Assembly (NCBI RefSeq): GCF_028369065.1
Contig: NZ_JAQNDA010000006.1
Coordinates: 62,001-126,000 of the forward strand
From: Marinobacter sp. SS21
Lineage (GTDB): Bacteria; Pseudomonadota; Gammaproteobacteria; Pseudomonadales; Oleiphilaceae
Reading direction: 5' to 3'
DNA length: 64,000 bases
This document shows, piece after piece, positions 30,342 through 39,557 of this stretch. The translations under genes and the position numbers were made by a program. The first letter of the stretch is position 1. Every line of letters starts with the position of its first letter. The notes beneath the pieces were generated by a model. That model searched no databases. It was not told the DNA's origin and was given only the letters and a program-made list of their open reading frames with translations.

Positions 30342-31241
30342 TTATTCTTCGTCAGACTGGCGTCGTATCCACGCCAGTACCTTCTCCGAGGGGACTCGTT
30401 GTAGCTCCGGTGGCTGCCAATCGGTCAGCTCACCTTGGCCAAGGACCAGGAGTCCCCCGGGTGCCAGTCGCTCTGCAAGATGCTTCACAATTTCGCGTCG
30501 CCGCCAGCGACGGAAATAAATCAGCAGGTTCTGGCAGAAAATGATGTTCATGCCATGCATCGGAGCGTGCTTGAGGTCCAGTACGTTCAGCCTGGTGAAA
30601 CACACCCGCTCGCGAATGCCTGCAATAATTTTCACGGAATTCTGCTCGGCTGGGCGGAAATACCGCGACTTCAGCGCGTCGTCCATACCCAGTAGCTTGC
30701 GCGCATTGAACAGGCCCCGTTGCGCCCGTTCGATGGCCGGTTTGCTGATGTCTGATCCGGTGACGCCAAACAGCGGCGGCAGTCTCAGTTGCTCCATGCT
30801 CTCGTTTAACAGCATGGCCAGGGTGTACGGTTCCTCGCCGCTGGAGCAACCCACGCTCCAGGCTTCCAGTGGACGCCGTCGCAACACTTCCCGCGGACGG
30901 GTCAGGACGTAATCGGACACCAGACGGCAAGCGTCCGGGTCGCGGAAAAACCGGGTTTCCTGAACCGTGAGCCGATCCACCAGGGTGGACCACTCAACAA
31001 TGGCGTCCGGGCTGGACACGACCTTTTCATAGTAAGCCTGATAGCTGCCGCAGCCGATTTCGCGCATGCGGATCCCGAGGTTGGTTTCGAGAAACGATTT
31101 GCGCTCGGCGACCAGGGTGATCCCGGTCCGGTGTTCGAGCAGCGTTTGCCACTGGTTAAACTGCGCCTCGTCCATATCGGGGAGTTGGCGCAGGGACCAG
31201 CTGCCGGAGGCGGTTGCCTGGTCGTTGCGTGTTGCGGCCAT
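30342..31241 (-). CDS. pilK: PilK, CheR-type MCP methyltransferase
   Basis: 299 residues. The CheR N-terminal helical domain is followed by the SAM-binding fold (LEAWSVGCSSGEEPYTLAMLL near 128, TGSDISKPAIERA near 160 and the catalytic-face NIIFCQNLLIYF near 240). It methylates glutamates of PilJ using S-adenosylmethionine. It lies 27 bases after pilJ and 12 bases before chpA. Confidence 0.92.
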   Translation of the reverse strand: MAATRNDQATASGSWSLRQLPDMDEAQFNQWQTLLEHRTGITLVAERKSFLETNLGIRMREIGCGSYQAYYEKVVSSPDAIVEWSTLVDRLTVQETRFFRDPDACRLVSDYVLTRPREVLRRRPLEAWSVGCSSGEEPYTLAMLLNESMEQLRLPPLFGVTGSDISKPAIERAQRGLFNARKLLGMDDALKSRYFRPAEQNSVKIIAGIRERVCFTRLNVLDLKHAPMHGMNIIFCQNLLIYFRRWRRREIVKHLAERLAPGGLLVLGQGELTDWQPPELQRVPSEKVLAWIRRQSDEE

Positions 31242-31268
31242 AAACCGTCACCTGCCTCCGCCCGACGA

Positions 31269-33344
31269 TCAGGTCACCACCGGGACGTCGCTGTCTTCCT
31301 CCACCTCGCTGTGCAAGAGCTCCTCTTCCGGTAGGGTGAAACCTGCCACCGAGGACCGCAGTTCGGACGCCATCTCGGCCAGGTTGCCGATGGATTTGGC
31401 CGTGGCGTTGGTGCCGGATGAGGTCTGTGAGGTGATTTCCTGGATGACGTTCATCGTGTTGGAAATGTGGGATGCCGATGACGACTGCTGTCGGGCGGCA
31501 TTGGAGATGTTCTGGATCAGCTCCGCGAGGTTCATCGATACGTTCTCGATCTCCTCAAGGGCGATACCGGCATCCTGGGCCAGACGGGCACCACGGACCA
31601 CCTCGGCGGTGGTGTGTTCCATGGAGATAACCGCCTCGTTGGTGTCGGACTGGATGGTCTTAACCAGGGCCTCAATCTGCTTGGTTGCAGCGGAGGAGCG
31701 TTCCGCCAGGCGCTGAACCTCGTCCGCAACCACCGCGAAGCCTCGACCGGCGTCACCGGCCATACTCGCCTGGATGGCGGCGTTCAGGGACAGGATGTTG
31801 GTCTGGTCGGCAATGTCGTTAATCAACGATACGATGTCACCGATTTCCTGGGAGGACTCACCCAGTCGCTTGATCCGTTTGGAGGTTTCCTGGATCTGCT
31901 CACGAATGTTGTCCATGCCGCGGATGGTGTTCTGTACCACTTCCGCGCCTTTCTTCGCGATTGCTACTGACCGTTCCGCTACCGCGGAGGATTCGGCGGC
32001 GTTGGAGGATACCTGGTCGATGGACACCGCCATCTCGTTCACCGCGGCGGAGGCGCCGGCGATTTCCTGGGCCTGGTGCTCGGAGGCATCGGCCAGGTGC
32101 ATGGCCGTGGCCTGGGTTTCCTGGGCCGCCGAGGAAACCCGTACTGCGGTACCCCGGATCGCCTGTACCAGACCGCGCATCTGGTCGATCGCGTAGTTGA
32201 TGGAGTCGGCGATGGCGCCGGTGAAGTCCTCGGTAACCGTGGCCTCGGTGGTCAGGTCACCGTCCGCCAGGTCGGCGAGTTCGTCCAGCAGTCGCAGGAT
32301 CGCGTTCTGGTTTTGCTCGTTCTGCTCCTGGGTGGTGCTCAGGCGACCCTGTGCCTCACGGTAAATGGTGATACCGATCAGGATCACGATGCCGACCATC
32401 GCCGCCAGGATGATGAAGGCCAGCGTGGGGCCCACCAGGCGGGAGCCGGCCTGACCGCGGAACTGGCTGGAGAGCAGGGAAATGTCGTCGAGCAGGGTCT
32501 GGGAGTTCTGGAAGATGTCGCTGGCCGCGGTACGCACCTTGAAGAGGTCGGGAGAGGCTTCAAGGATGGCGTCGACGTTCTGGGACACGAATTCGAACAG
32601 CTCGGACACCGCTTCCAGGCCGTAAATGGCGTCCTCATCGTTAACCCGGGAGATGCCCATGCCCGGGTTGCCTTCCATCTGGCCCTGCAGGACCCGGCCA
32701 AACAGGCTGGCGTCACGACCGAAGCGGTCCGCCGCGATCACCGCGTCTTCATCACCGGACAGTACGTTGTTGACCGAGCGCACGATACGCTCTGCCAGCA
32801 GCGACTGGCGCTGGGCCAGGGAAATCTGTTCCGCCGGCGCATTGTTATCCAGCAGGATCTGGACGATGTCGTCGTATTCCACCTGCAGCTGGGGGATGGT
32901 CTCGTTCAGGGTCTGCGCCACTTCGTGCAGGCCGAGGACCGCGTCCTGGGTGGACAGGATGCTGTCGGCGTTGCTGCGCACCGCCACCCAGTGGGCCTGG
33001 ACACCGCTGTTGGTGGCCAGTTCGCTGGGCGGCAGGCCGGTTTCCGGGTTGCCTGCAATCAGGTAGTCCCAGAGTTTGGCGAATTCGTCACGGGAGCGTC
33101 GCAACTGATCGAAGGCTTCCTCGGTGCCTCCGGCCGCCTCAGTGGCGTTCTTTGCGATCTCCTGCGAGAGCACCCTGAGCTCAGAGGTGTGGGCGATGTA
33201 CTCCTGGTCGTTCTGGCTGTCCCTGTTGATGATGAACAGGACCACAACGAGCAGGACGGTAAATGCGATCAGCGCGGCGATCAGGCCGGCGACGAGCTTG
33301 TTGCCGCCCTGACCTATGCTGATACTTCCGGCTCTTTTTTTCAT
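31269..33344 (-). CDS. pilJ: PilJ, methyl-accepting protein of the pilus chemosensory system
   Basis: 691 residues. A transmembrane helix (about 17-38), a periplasmic region with two PilJ-type four-helix sensor modules (about 40-305), a second helix (about 307-330), a HAMP-like region and a C-terminal signalling domain are seen. The signalling tip contains DQTNILSLNAAIQASMAGDAGRGFAVVADEVQRLAERS; the usual E at the tip is S here (IQAS). It relays pilus or surface signals to ChpA through PilI. Confidence 0.93.
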   Translation of the reverse strand: MKKRAGSISIGQGGNKLVAGLIAALIAFTVLLVVVLFIINRDSQNDQEYIAHTSELRVLSQEIAKNATEAAGGTEEAFDQLRRSRDEFAKLWDYLIAGNPETGLPPSELATNSGVQAHWVAVRSNADSILSTQDAVLGLHEVAQTLNETIPQLQVEYDDIVQILLDNNAPAEQISLAQRQSLLAERIVRSVNNVLSGDEDAVIAADRFGRDASLFGRVLQGQMEGNPGMGISRVNDEDAIYGLEAVSELFEFVSQNVDAILEASPDLFKVRTAASDIFQNSQTLLDDISLLSSQFRGQAGSRLVGPTLAFIILAAMVGIVILIGITIYREAQGRLSTTQEQNEQNQNAILRLLDELADLADGDLTTEATVTEDFTGAIADSINYAIDQMRGLVQAIRGTAVRVSSAAQETQATAMHLADASEHQAQEIAGASAAVNEMAVSIDQVSSNAAESSAVAERSVAIAKKGAEVVQNTIRGMDNIREQIQETSKRIKRLGESSQEIGDIVSLINDIADQTNILSLNAAIQASMAGDAGRGFAVVADEVQRLAERSSAATKQIEALVKTIQSDTNEAVISMEHTTAEVVRGARLAQDAGIALEEIENVSMNLAELIQNISNAARQQSSSASHISNTMNVIQEITSQTSSGTNATAKSIGNLAEMASELRSSVAGFTLPEEELLHSEVEEDSDVPVVT

Positions 33345-33425
33345 TTTCTGGCTCCCGGCCTTTTATCGCGGCAAGTTAGGTTCAGAGGATTGCAAGAGAG
33401 GAGGGCGATGCACCTGCCATTGTCA

Positions 33426-33971
33426 TCACCATTGGGCAACATCCAGAAAACGTTCATCGGTGACCAGCTGCTCGGTCGAGAACACTTTCCAGTTTTCTTC
33501 GTTGCGTTCGTAGGCTCCCTGGACGAAGGGCCGGACGATGTCCGGTACGCCCTGGGGCTCGGGTACGAAACTGTCCGCCGCGAAGTACTGCATCCCGGCG
33601 ACACCGTCGACCACGAGGCCGCTGAAAATGTCGTCCTGTTCGATCACCAGCACCCGCCGTTCCCGTGCGCTGCGGGAGCTGCGAGGCAGATCGAAAAAAT
33701 GCGCCAGGTCAATCAGCGGCAGCAGGCGGCCACGCACGTTGGCGGCCCCCAGCATAAACGAGCGAACCCCTGGCACATGGGTGTAGCGGGGGAGGTGGAG
33801 GATTTCGACAACTTCACCCATTGGGGCGACGTAGTTCTGTCCGGCCAGCACAAACCCGATGCCATTCCACAGCTCGATGGCTTCCTGCTGTTCCGGCAGG
33901 CCAGCCGCCATGGCTCGGCTGCGCTGGGCGATATCCGTCAGAACGGCAAAGGGGGCGGCCTGGGCGGACAT
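33426..33971 (-). CDS. pilI: PilI, CheW-like adaptor
   Basis: 181 residues, a single CheW domain (LAGQNYVAPMGEVVEIL, VRGRLLPLIDLAHFF, VIEQDDIFSGLVVDGVAG). It couples PilJ to the ChpA kinase. The start at 33971 lies 20 bases after the pilH stop; the longer frame overlaps pilH and was rejected. Confidence 0.92.
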   Translation of the reverse strand: MSAQAAPFAVLTDIAQRSRAMAAGLPEQQEAIELWNGIGFVLAGQNYVAPMGEVVEILHLPRYTHVPGVRSFMLGAANVRGRLLPLIDLAHFFDLPRSSRSARERRVLVIEQDDIFSGLVVDGVAGMQYFAADSFVPEPQGVPDIVRPFVQGAYERNEENWKVFSTEQLVTDERFLDVAQW

Positions 33972-33991
33972 GCTTACTCCACGGTGAGGGG

Positions 33992-34354
33992 TCAGGCGAT
34001 GAGACTGTTGATCGTCTTGATCAGGTCGTCTTCGTTCACAGGCTTGACCAGGTAACCCTTGGCGCCCTGGCGGGTGCCCCATACCCGGTCGGTTTCCTGA
34101 TCCTTGGTGGTGACGATAACGACGGGAATGGCGGCGGTTTCCGGTGCCCGGGTCAGCTGTCGGGTGGCCTGGAAGCCGTTGAGTCCGGGCATGACCACGT
34201 CCATCAGCACCAGATCCGGGGTGTCCGAGCGGGCCTTGGCAACGCCGTCGGCGCCATTGTCGGCAGTCAGCACCTCATGCTGGTGTTTCTCAAGGATGCT
34301 GGAAATCTTCTTAACCTCGGTTGGCGAATCGTCAACGATCAGAATGCGGGCCAT
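33992..34354 (-). CDS. pilH: PilH, single-domain response regulator
   Basis: 120 residues, a receiver only. The acidic pocket is LIVDDSPTE, the phosphorylated Asp lies in VLMDVVMPGLNG, and the conserved Thr and Lys in IVTTKDQE and YLVKPVNE. In Pseudomonas, PilH opposes PilG in pilus extension and retraction. Confidence 0.93.
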   Translation of the reverse strand: MARILIVDDSPTEVKKISSILEKHQHEVLTADNGADGVAKARSDTPDLVLMDVVMPGLNGFQATRQLTRAPETAAIPVVIVTTKDQETDRVWGTRQGAKGYLVKPVNEDDLIKTINSLIA

Positions 34355-34387
34355 GTTTTCCTCAATAGTTCTAGGCGTCAGTCGGCG

Positions 34388-34780
34388 TTATTGTTCCGCT
34401 TGGGGAACAAACTGGCGAATGGTGTTAAGCAGCTCGTCTTTGCTGAACGGTTTGGTCAGGTATTGGTCCGACCCGACAATGCGGCCTTTGGCCTTGTCAA
34501 ACAGTCCGTCCTTGCTGGAGAGCATAATGACCGGTGTTTTCTTGAATGCGGAGTTATTCTTGATCAGTGCGCAGGTCTGGTAGCCGTCCAGACGCGGCAT
34601 CATGATGTCAACGAAGATGATGTCGGGCTGGGAGTCGGCGATCTTGGCAAGAGCGTCAAATCCGTCAGTTGCGGTAATGACCTCGCAGCCGACCTTCTTG
34701 AGAAGGGTCTCGGCGGTGCGACGAATGGTCTTGCTGTCGTCGATCACCATGATCTTCAGATTTTCGAAGTTGTCATCCAT
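34388..34780 (-). CDS. pilG: PilG, single-domain response regulator
   Basis: 130 residues, a receiver only, with MVIDDSKTIRR, the Asp in IIFVDIMMPRLDG and the Lys in YLTKPFSKD. It is the first gene of pilGHIJK-chpABC and the main output of ChpA toward the pilus motors. It is divergent from gshB across a 294-base spacer, the arrangement found in Pseudomonas. Confidence 0.93.
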   Translation of the reverse strand: MDDNFENLKIMVIDDSKTIRRTAETLLKKVGCEVITATDGFDALAKIADSQPDIIFVDIMMPRLDGYQTCALIKNNSAFKKTPVIMLSSKDGLFDKAKGRIVGSDQYLTKPFSKDELLNTIRQFVPQAEQ

Positions 34781-34851
34781 TGTGCAACTGCCTTGCGCTC
34801 GAAAATGTCATTATTTTGGGTCTGGGTTTTAACACACAATTTAACGATGTT

Positions 34852-34874
34852 CTATAAACCACGCTCATTTATAG
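34852..34874. promoter_or_regulatory. Inverted repeat between pilG and gshB
   Basis: Seven-base arms CTATAAA (34852-34858) and TTTATAG (34868-34874) lie 72-94 bases upstream of pilG in an AT-rich patch. It could be an operator or overlapping -10 elements for the two divergent operons. The remaining bases of the 34781-35074 spacer show nothing I recognise. Confidence 0.3.
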
Positions 34875-35074
34875 AGTATCGATGGCTGGAGAGAAAGCAC
34901 AAGTTTGTGACTAAATGTACCCATGCCTTGTGGTTCGCGTTCCCGATAAGGTCATTCACCCAGTGCAATCGAAATGCGGGTAAACTACCATCTGTTGTTC
35001 CCAGCATAGCACTTAACCTGATCTGCGCTCTGCTGACCGGTTCGTGTTTTTGATAATCCAATTGACGAGGCGCT

Positions 35075-36022
35075 ATGACAGTCCGACTCGGGATCGTGAT
35101 GGACCCCATTGAGGCCATCCACTTCAAGAAAGACAGTTCGCTGGCGATGCTTTGGGCGGCCCAGCAGCGAGGCTGGCAAATCGAGTACATGGAGCTGCCG
35201 GACCTGTACCTGGCCGGTGGCCAGGCCAGGGCCCGCACCCGTGACCTCACCGTGCATATGAACCCCGACAGCTGGTTCAGCTTCGGCGCCAGCCAGGAGC
35301 GGGCACTGGGCGAGCTGGACGTAATTTTGATGCGTCAGGATCCGCCGGTGGATCGGGAGTTCCTGATGGCCACTTACATCCTGGACGCGGCCCAGCAACA
35401 GGGTGCGCTGGTGGTCAACCCGCCCGCCGCGCTGCGGGACTGCAACGAGAAGCTGTTCGCCGCCCAGTTCGAGGACCTGACACCGCCGTTGATCGTGACC
35501 CGTTCCGCCAGTCGCCTGCGGGAGTTTTATGCCGAGCACCGCGACGTCATCATGAAGCCGGTAGACGGCATGGGCGGGCGCTCCATCTTCCGGGTACGGG
35601 AAGGGGACGCCAATCTCGGGGTGATCATCGAAACCCTGACCCAGCATGGCGCCCACCAGGCCATGGCGCAGAAGTTCATCCCCGAGATCCGCGACGGCGA
35701 CAAGCGTATTCTGCTGATCGATGGCGAGCCGGTGCCTTACGCCTTGGCACGCATCCCGTCGCAAGGCGAGAACCGCGGTAACCTGGCGGCTGGCGGGCGC
35801 GGCGAGGGCCGTGAGCTGACCGCCCGGGATCGCGAAATTTGCGCGCGGGTGGCACCGGTGATCAAGGACAAGGGACTGATCTTCGTCGGTATCGACGTCA
35901 TTGGCGACTATCTGACCGAGATCAATGTCACCAGTCCCACCTGCATTCGGGAACTGGACGCGGCGTTTGGTATCGACATCGCCGGCCAGTTGCTGGACGC
36001 CATCGAGCGCCGGCTGCGCTGA
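35075..36022 (+). CDS. gshB: Glutathione synthetase
   Basis: 315 residues, standard length. An ATP-grasp enzyme joining gamma-glutamylcysteine and glycine. Motifs include LGIVMDPIEAIHFKKDSS at the N-terminus, MRQDPPVDREF, MKPVDGMGGRSIF (ATP loop) and INVTSPTCIRELD near the end. It starts the block gshB-tonB-yqgE-ruvX-pyrR-pyrB-pyrC'. Confidence 0.96.
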   Translation: MTVRLGIVMDPIEAIHFKKDSSLAMLWAAQQRGWQIEYMELPDLYLAGGQARARTRDLTVHMNPDSWFSFGASQERALGELDVILMRQDPPVDREFLMATYILDAAQQQGALVVNPPAALRDCNEKLFAAQFEDLTPPLIVTRSASRLREFYAEHRDVIMKPVDGMGGRSIFRVREGDANLGVIIETLTQHGAHQAMAQKFIPEIRDGDKRILLIDGEPVPYALARIPSQGENRGNLAAGGRGEGRELTARDREICARVAPVIKDKGLIFVGIDVIGDYLTEINVTSPTCIRELDAAFGIDIAGQLLDAIERRLR

Positions 36023-36071
36023 CCGGATCAAGGCGGAAATGCACTTTGCGACATCGGGATAGCTAACGGCC

Positions 36072-36935
36072 ATGGCAGTTCAGGTCAGTGATTTCGACCG
36101 TTTTTCCTTTACCCTGTTCATGGCGCTGGCCGTGCATGCGGTGTTGGTGCTGGGGATTACCTTCGCGCCGGAGCCGCCCAGCTCTTCGGCGCAGACCATG
36201 GAAATTACCCTGTCCCAGTTCGACGACCAGGTCGATCCCGAACAGGCGGATTTTCTGGCCCAGACCAGTCAGCAGGGCAGCGGTAGCGAAGCTGAGGCCC
36301 GTGAACTGACCAGCCCTCATCCGGCCGACCTGGCGGCCAGCGCCGAGCAGCCGGTACAGCCAGTGCCGCCGGCGCAGACCCAGCCGGCAGCGCGCTCCGA
36401 GCGCGCGGTGGTGCAGACCCAGGCCCGCGATGCGCGTCGGCTGGCGCAGCCGGAGCAGGCTCGGGAGGTCGACGCCCAGGTGCCGGTGCGCCAGCGCAGG
36501 AGCCTGATGGAGCGCAGCCTGGAAATTGCCAGCCTGGAAGCGCGGCTGGATGCCCAGCGTCAGGCCTATGCGCGCAAGCCCCGGGTGTTGCGGGTGACGG
36601 CCGCCACCACCCTGCGCTCGGATAATGCCTGGTACGTCCAAAACTGGATCAGTAAGGTCACCCGGGTGGGCAACATCAACTACCCGGCCGAGGCCCGGCG
36701 CAGCGCGATACATGGAACGCTGAGAATGCTGGTATCTCTGCGCAAGGATGGCACAATTAAGGAAGTGGCCATCCTGGAGTCGTCCGGCAGCACGGTTCTG
36801 GACGATGCGGCCATCCGCATCGTGCGCTTGGCCGCGCCGTTTGCGCCCTTTACCGAGAAAATGCGGGAGCAGAACGATGAGATCGAGATTATTCGTACCT
36901 GGTCCTTCCAGCCCCGCGGTCTGAGTTCCGGATGA
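36072..36935 (+). CDS. TonB-family energy transducer
   Basis: 287 residues. One N-terminal transmembrane helix (about 13-32), a long Pro/Gln/Glu-rich periplasmic spacer (to about 190) and a C-terminal TonB domain (about 205-283; NINYPAEARRSAIHGTLRMLVSL, VLDDAAIRIVRLAAPFAPF). Couples the proton gradient to outer-membrane receptors, or serves a specialised function like TonB3 of Pseudomonas, which lies in the same gene order and affects twitching. No exbB or exbD is adjacent. Confidence 0.88.
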   Translation: MAVQVSDFDRFSFTLFMALAVHAVLVLGITFAPEPPSSSAQTMEITLSQFDDQVDPEQADFLAQTSQQGSGSEAEARELTSPHPADLAASAEQPVQPVPPAQTQPAARSERAVVQTQARDARRLAQPEQAREVDAQVPVRQRRSLMERSLEIASLEARLDAQRQAYARKPRVLRVTAATTLRSDNAWYVQNWISKVTRVGNINYPAEARRSAIHGTLRMLVSLRKDGTIKEVAILESSGSTVLDDAAIRIVRLAAPFAPFTEKMREQNDEIEIIRTWSFQPRGLSSG

Positions 36936-37498
36936 TGGTGGCGACTATGAGCCAGAACAGCCTGCGTAATCATTTCCTGATTGCTTCCCCGTACCTGGAA
37001 GATCCCCGATTTCACGGCTCGGTGATCTACCTGTGCGACCATTCCGAAGAAGGTGCCCTGGGCCTGGTGCTGAATCAGCCGCTGGACATCCAGCTCGGCG
37101 AGATTCTGGAGCAGCTGGACCTGGACGGCACCGAGCTTCAGCTGCCGGTGTTCCTGGGCGGGCCGGTGCAGCCCGAGCGGGGCTTTGTGCTGCACAACCC
37201 GGGCACCACCTGGCAAAGCACCACCCCGGTCAGCGGCGATGTCACCCTCACCACGTCCCGCGACGTCCTCAAGGCGATTGGCGATGGCACCGGCCCGGAG
37301 GATTTCCTGGTGGCGTTGGGCTATTCCGGCTGGGGCGAAGGTCAGCTGGAGGAAGAGCTGGCCAGTAATTCCTGGCTGACTTGCCCGGCCAGCGCGGAGC
37401 TGCTGTTCCACACCCAGTGGCAGGAGTTGTACGCGGCCGTGCTGGCGGGCATGGGCATCGACCTCAATCAGCTCAGTGAGTCGGTGGGCCATGCCTGA
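36932..37498 (+). CDS. yqgE: UPF0301/AlgH family protein YqgE
   Basis: 188 residues. The family core is recognisable (LRNHFLIASPYLEDPRFHGSVIYLCDHSEEGALGLVLNQPL, GGPV, GYSGWGEGQLEEEL). Function is not settled; it is almost always next to ruvX. The ATG at 36932 overlaps the tonB stop (ATGA), though an ATG at 36947 is also possible and may fit the family start better. Confidence 0.9.
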   Translation: MMVATMSQNSLRNHFLIASPYLEDPRFHGSVIYLCDHSEEGALGLVLNQPLDIQLGEILEQLDLDGTELQLPVFLGGPVQPERGFVLHNPGTTWQSTTPVSGDVTLTTSRDVLKAIGDGTGPEDFLVALGYSGWGEGQLEEELASNSWLTCPASAELLFHTQWQELYAAVLAGMGIDLNQLSESVGHA

Positions 37499-37943
37499 GC
37501 GTTCCCATCGGCAAGTACTGGCCTTCGATTTCGGAACCCGCCGGATTGGCGTGGCTTTCGGTCAGGAGCTGCTGGGCACCGCCCGCCCGGTCACCATGCT
37601 GTCTGCCCGTGATGGTATTCCCGATTGGCAGCAGATCGGTCGCCTGCTGGAGGAGTGGCGGCCCGACCAGGTGGTGGTGGGGCTGCCGCTGAACATGGAC
37701 GGCACCGAGAATGAGATGTGCGCCCGGGCGCGCAAGTTTGGCAACCGCCTGCACGGCCGCTTTCATCTGCCGGTGACCATGGTGGACGAACGCCTCACCA
37801 GCTTCGAGGCCAAGGGCGAGGTGTTGGCCGACCAGGGTGCGCGGGATTTTGGCCGCGACGGCATCGATGACCTGGCCGCGGTACTGATCCTGGAGACCTG
37901 GTTCCATCAGGAGCAGGACCGGGCCCGTTCCGCCGATCGCTGA
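37491..37943 (+). CDS. ruvX: RuvX/YqgF, Holliday junction resolvase-like pre-16S rRNA nuclease
   Basis: 150 residues with an RNase H fold: LAFDFGTRRIGVAFG at the N-terminus (catalytic Asp), VVVGLPLNMDG, and VDERLTSFEA. In E. coli it matures the 5' end of 16S rRNA. It overlaps yqgE by eight bases. The start at 37491 was chosen as the nearest to the conserved core. Confidence 0.92.
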   Translation: MPERSHRQVLAFDFGTRRIGVAFGQELLGTARPVTMLSARDGIPDWQQIGRLLEEWRPDQVVVGLPLNMDGTENEMCARARKFGNRLHGRFHLPVTMVDERLTSFEAKGEVLADQGARDFGRDGIDDLAAVLILETWFHQEQDRARSADR

Positions 37944-38001
37944 GGGCCGCCGGCGGCGTCACGGGCAAACCAAGACAGAGGAACGCTGAAGCGAGGACGC
38001 A

Positions 38002-38511
38002 ATGACTGCACTGCTGAATATGGACGTGTTGCTGGACGAACTGGAGCAGGGGCTGCGCAGCCAGCTGCGCGAGCGCGAGATTGAGGCCCCGGTGTTGATC
38101 GGTATCCGCACCGGCGGGGTCTGGATCGCCGATTTGCTGCATAAACGGCTTGGCCTGGCCGAGCCGTTGGGGGAGCTGGATATCTCCTTTTACCGCGACG
38201 ACTTCAGTCGCATCGGTCTCAATCCCAAGGTCAAGCCCTCCCATCTGCCGTTCGAAACCGAAGGCCGCCACATCATTCTGGTGGACGACGTCATCATGAG
38301 CGGCCGCACCATACGCGCGGCCATGAATGAAATCTTCGATTATGGTCGCCCAGCGAGTATTATCCTCGCCACCCTGATTGACCTGGGCAGCCGCGAGCTG
38401 CCGATCCAACCCGATGTGGTGGCGCAGTCGCTGTCGCTGACGGCGACCCAACGCGTCAAGCTGCAAGGGCCGGATCCGCTGCGAGTGGAAATGCGGGAGA
38501 CGCAATCCTGA
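38002..38511 (+). CDS. pyrR: PyrR bifunctional regulator/uracil phosphoribosyltransferase
   Basis: 169 residues. The PRPP-binding loop is [18 protein letters not shown] (about 92-109). In Bacillus, PyrR binds pyr mRNA; in Pseudomonas the homologue next to pyrB also acts on pyrimidine control. No attenuator was evident upstream. It lies 33 bases before pyrB. Confidence 0.93.
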   Translation: MTALLNMDVLLDELEQGLRSQLREREIEAPVLIGIRTGGVWIADLLHKRLGLAEPLGELDISFYRDDFSRIGLNPKVKPSHLPFETEGRHIILVDDVIMSGRTIRAAMNEIFDYGRPASIILATLIDLGSRELPIQPDVVAQSLSLTATQRVKLQGPDPLRVEMRETQS

Positions 38512-38543
38512 GCGCGGCATTACGATACTGACACAGGCGAACT

Positions 38544-39557
38544 ATGACGGCACACAACCCCTCCTCCCAGTCCTTGCAGCTGACCGGTGACGGGCAGCTG
38601 AAACACTTCCTTACCCTCGATGGGCTCAGCAAGACGCTGCTGACCGATATTCTCGACACCGCGGACTCCTTCATCGAAGTGGGCGAACGGACCATCAAAA
38701 AGGTGCCGCTGCTGCGGGGCAAGACCGTGGTCAACCTGTTCTTCGAGTCCAGTACCCGCACCCGCAGCACCTTTGAGCTGGCGGCCAAGCGGTTGTCCGC
38801 CGATGTGCTCAATCTGGACATCAGCACCTCCGCCACCTCCAAGGGCGAGTCGCTGTCCGACACCCTGCTCAACCTGGAGGCCATGGCCAGCGATATGTTT
38901 GTGGTGCGGCATTCCCAAAGCGGCGCGCCCCACTTTATCGCCGAGTCGGTAACCCCCGGCGTCGCCATCATCAATGCCGGTGACGGCCGCCACGCCCATC
39001 CCACCCAGGCCATGCTGGACATGCTGACCATCCGTCAGCACAAGGGCCGCTTTGACGGCCTGAAGGTGGCGATCGTCGGCGACATTCTCCATTCCCGGGT
39101 GGCGCGCTCGCAGATCCGTGCCCTCAACGCCCTCGGCGCGGCCGAGGTACGGGTGATCGCGCCGGGTACGCTGCTGCCGGCCGATGTCGAGAGCCTGGGC
39201 TGTCGGGTGGAATACGACATGGCCAGGGGCATGCGGGATCTGGATGTGGTGATCATGCTGCGCCTGCAGAAGGAGCGCATGGAAGGCGCCCTGCTGCCCA
39301 GCGAGCGGGAGTTCTACCGTCTCTACGGCCTCAGCCAGGACAAGCTGGCGTTGGCCAAACCGGATTGCATCGTCATGCACCCGGGCCCCATCAATCGGGG
39401 CGTGGAAATCGAATCGGCGGTGGCCGACGGCCCGCAATCGGTGATCCTGAATCAGGTGACCAACGGCATCGCGGTGCGGATGGCGGTCATGTCCATGGCC
39501 ATGAGCGGACAGGTGGCCGAGCGCGGCCGCGGCCAGCAGGGGGGAGACGCGGCGTGA
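38544..39557 (+). CDS. pyrB: Aspartate carbamoyltransferase catalytic subunit
   Basis: 337 residues, longer than E. coli PyrB because of an N-terminal extension of about 20 residues, as in the Pseudomonas class A enzyme that needs a PyrC' partner. The carbamoyl-phosphate site is [31 protein letters not shown] and [10 protein letters not shown] are also present. It makes carbamoyl-aspartate for pyrimidines. Its stop overlaps the next gene's start. Confidence 0.95.
   Translation: MTAHNPSSQSLQLTGDGQLKHFLTLDGLSKTLLTDILDTADSFIEVGERTIKKVPLLRGKTVVNLFFESSTRTRSTFELAAKRLSADVLNLDISTSATSKGESLSDTLLNLEAMASDMFVVRHSQSGAPHFIAESVTPGVAIINAGDGRHAHPTQAMLDMLTIRQHKGRFDGLKVAIVGDILHSRVARSQIRALNALGAAEVRVIAPGTLLPADVESLGCRVEYDMARGMRDLDVVIMLRLQKERMEGALLPSEREFYRLYGLSQDKLALAKPDCIVMHPGPINRGVEIESAVADGPQSVILNQVTNGIAVRMAVMSMAMSGQVAERGRGQQGGDAA

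Noticed and set aside
32076..34055. A 659-codon plus-strand frame opposite pilJ-pilI-pilH
   Set aside because: The translation is a mirror of chemotaxis genes with clear family matches on the other strand; no domains in this frame.
34852..35250. A 132-codon minus-strand frame between pilG and gshB
   Set aside because: Two thirds lies antisense to gshB, there is no ribosome site, and the translation has no family features.
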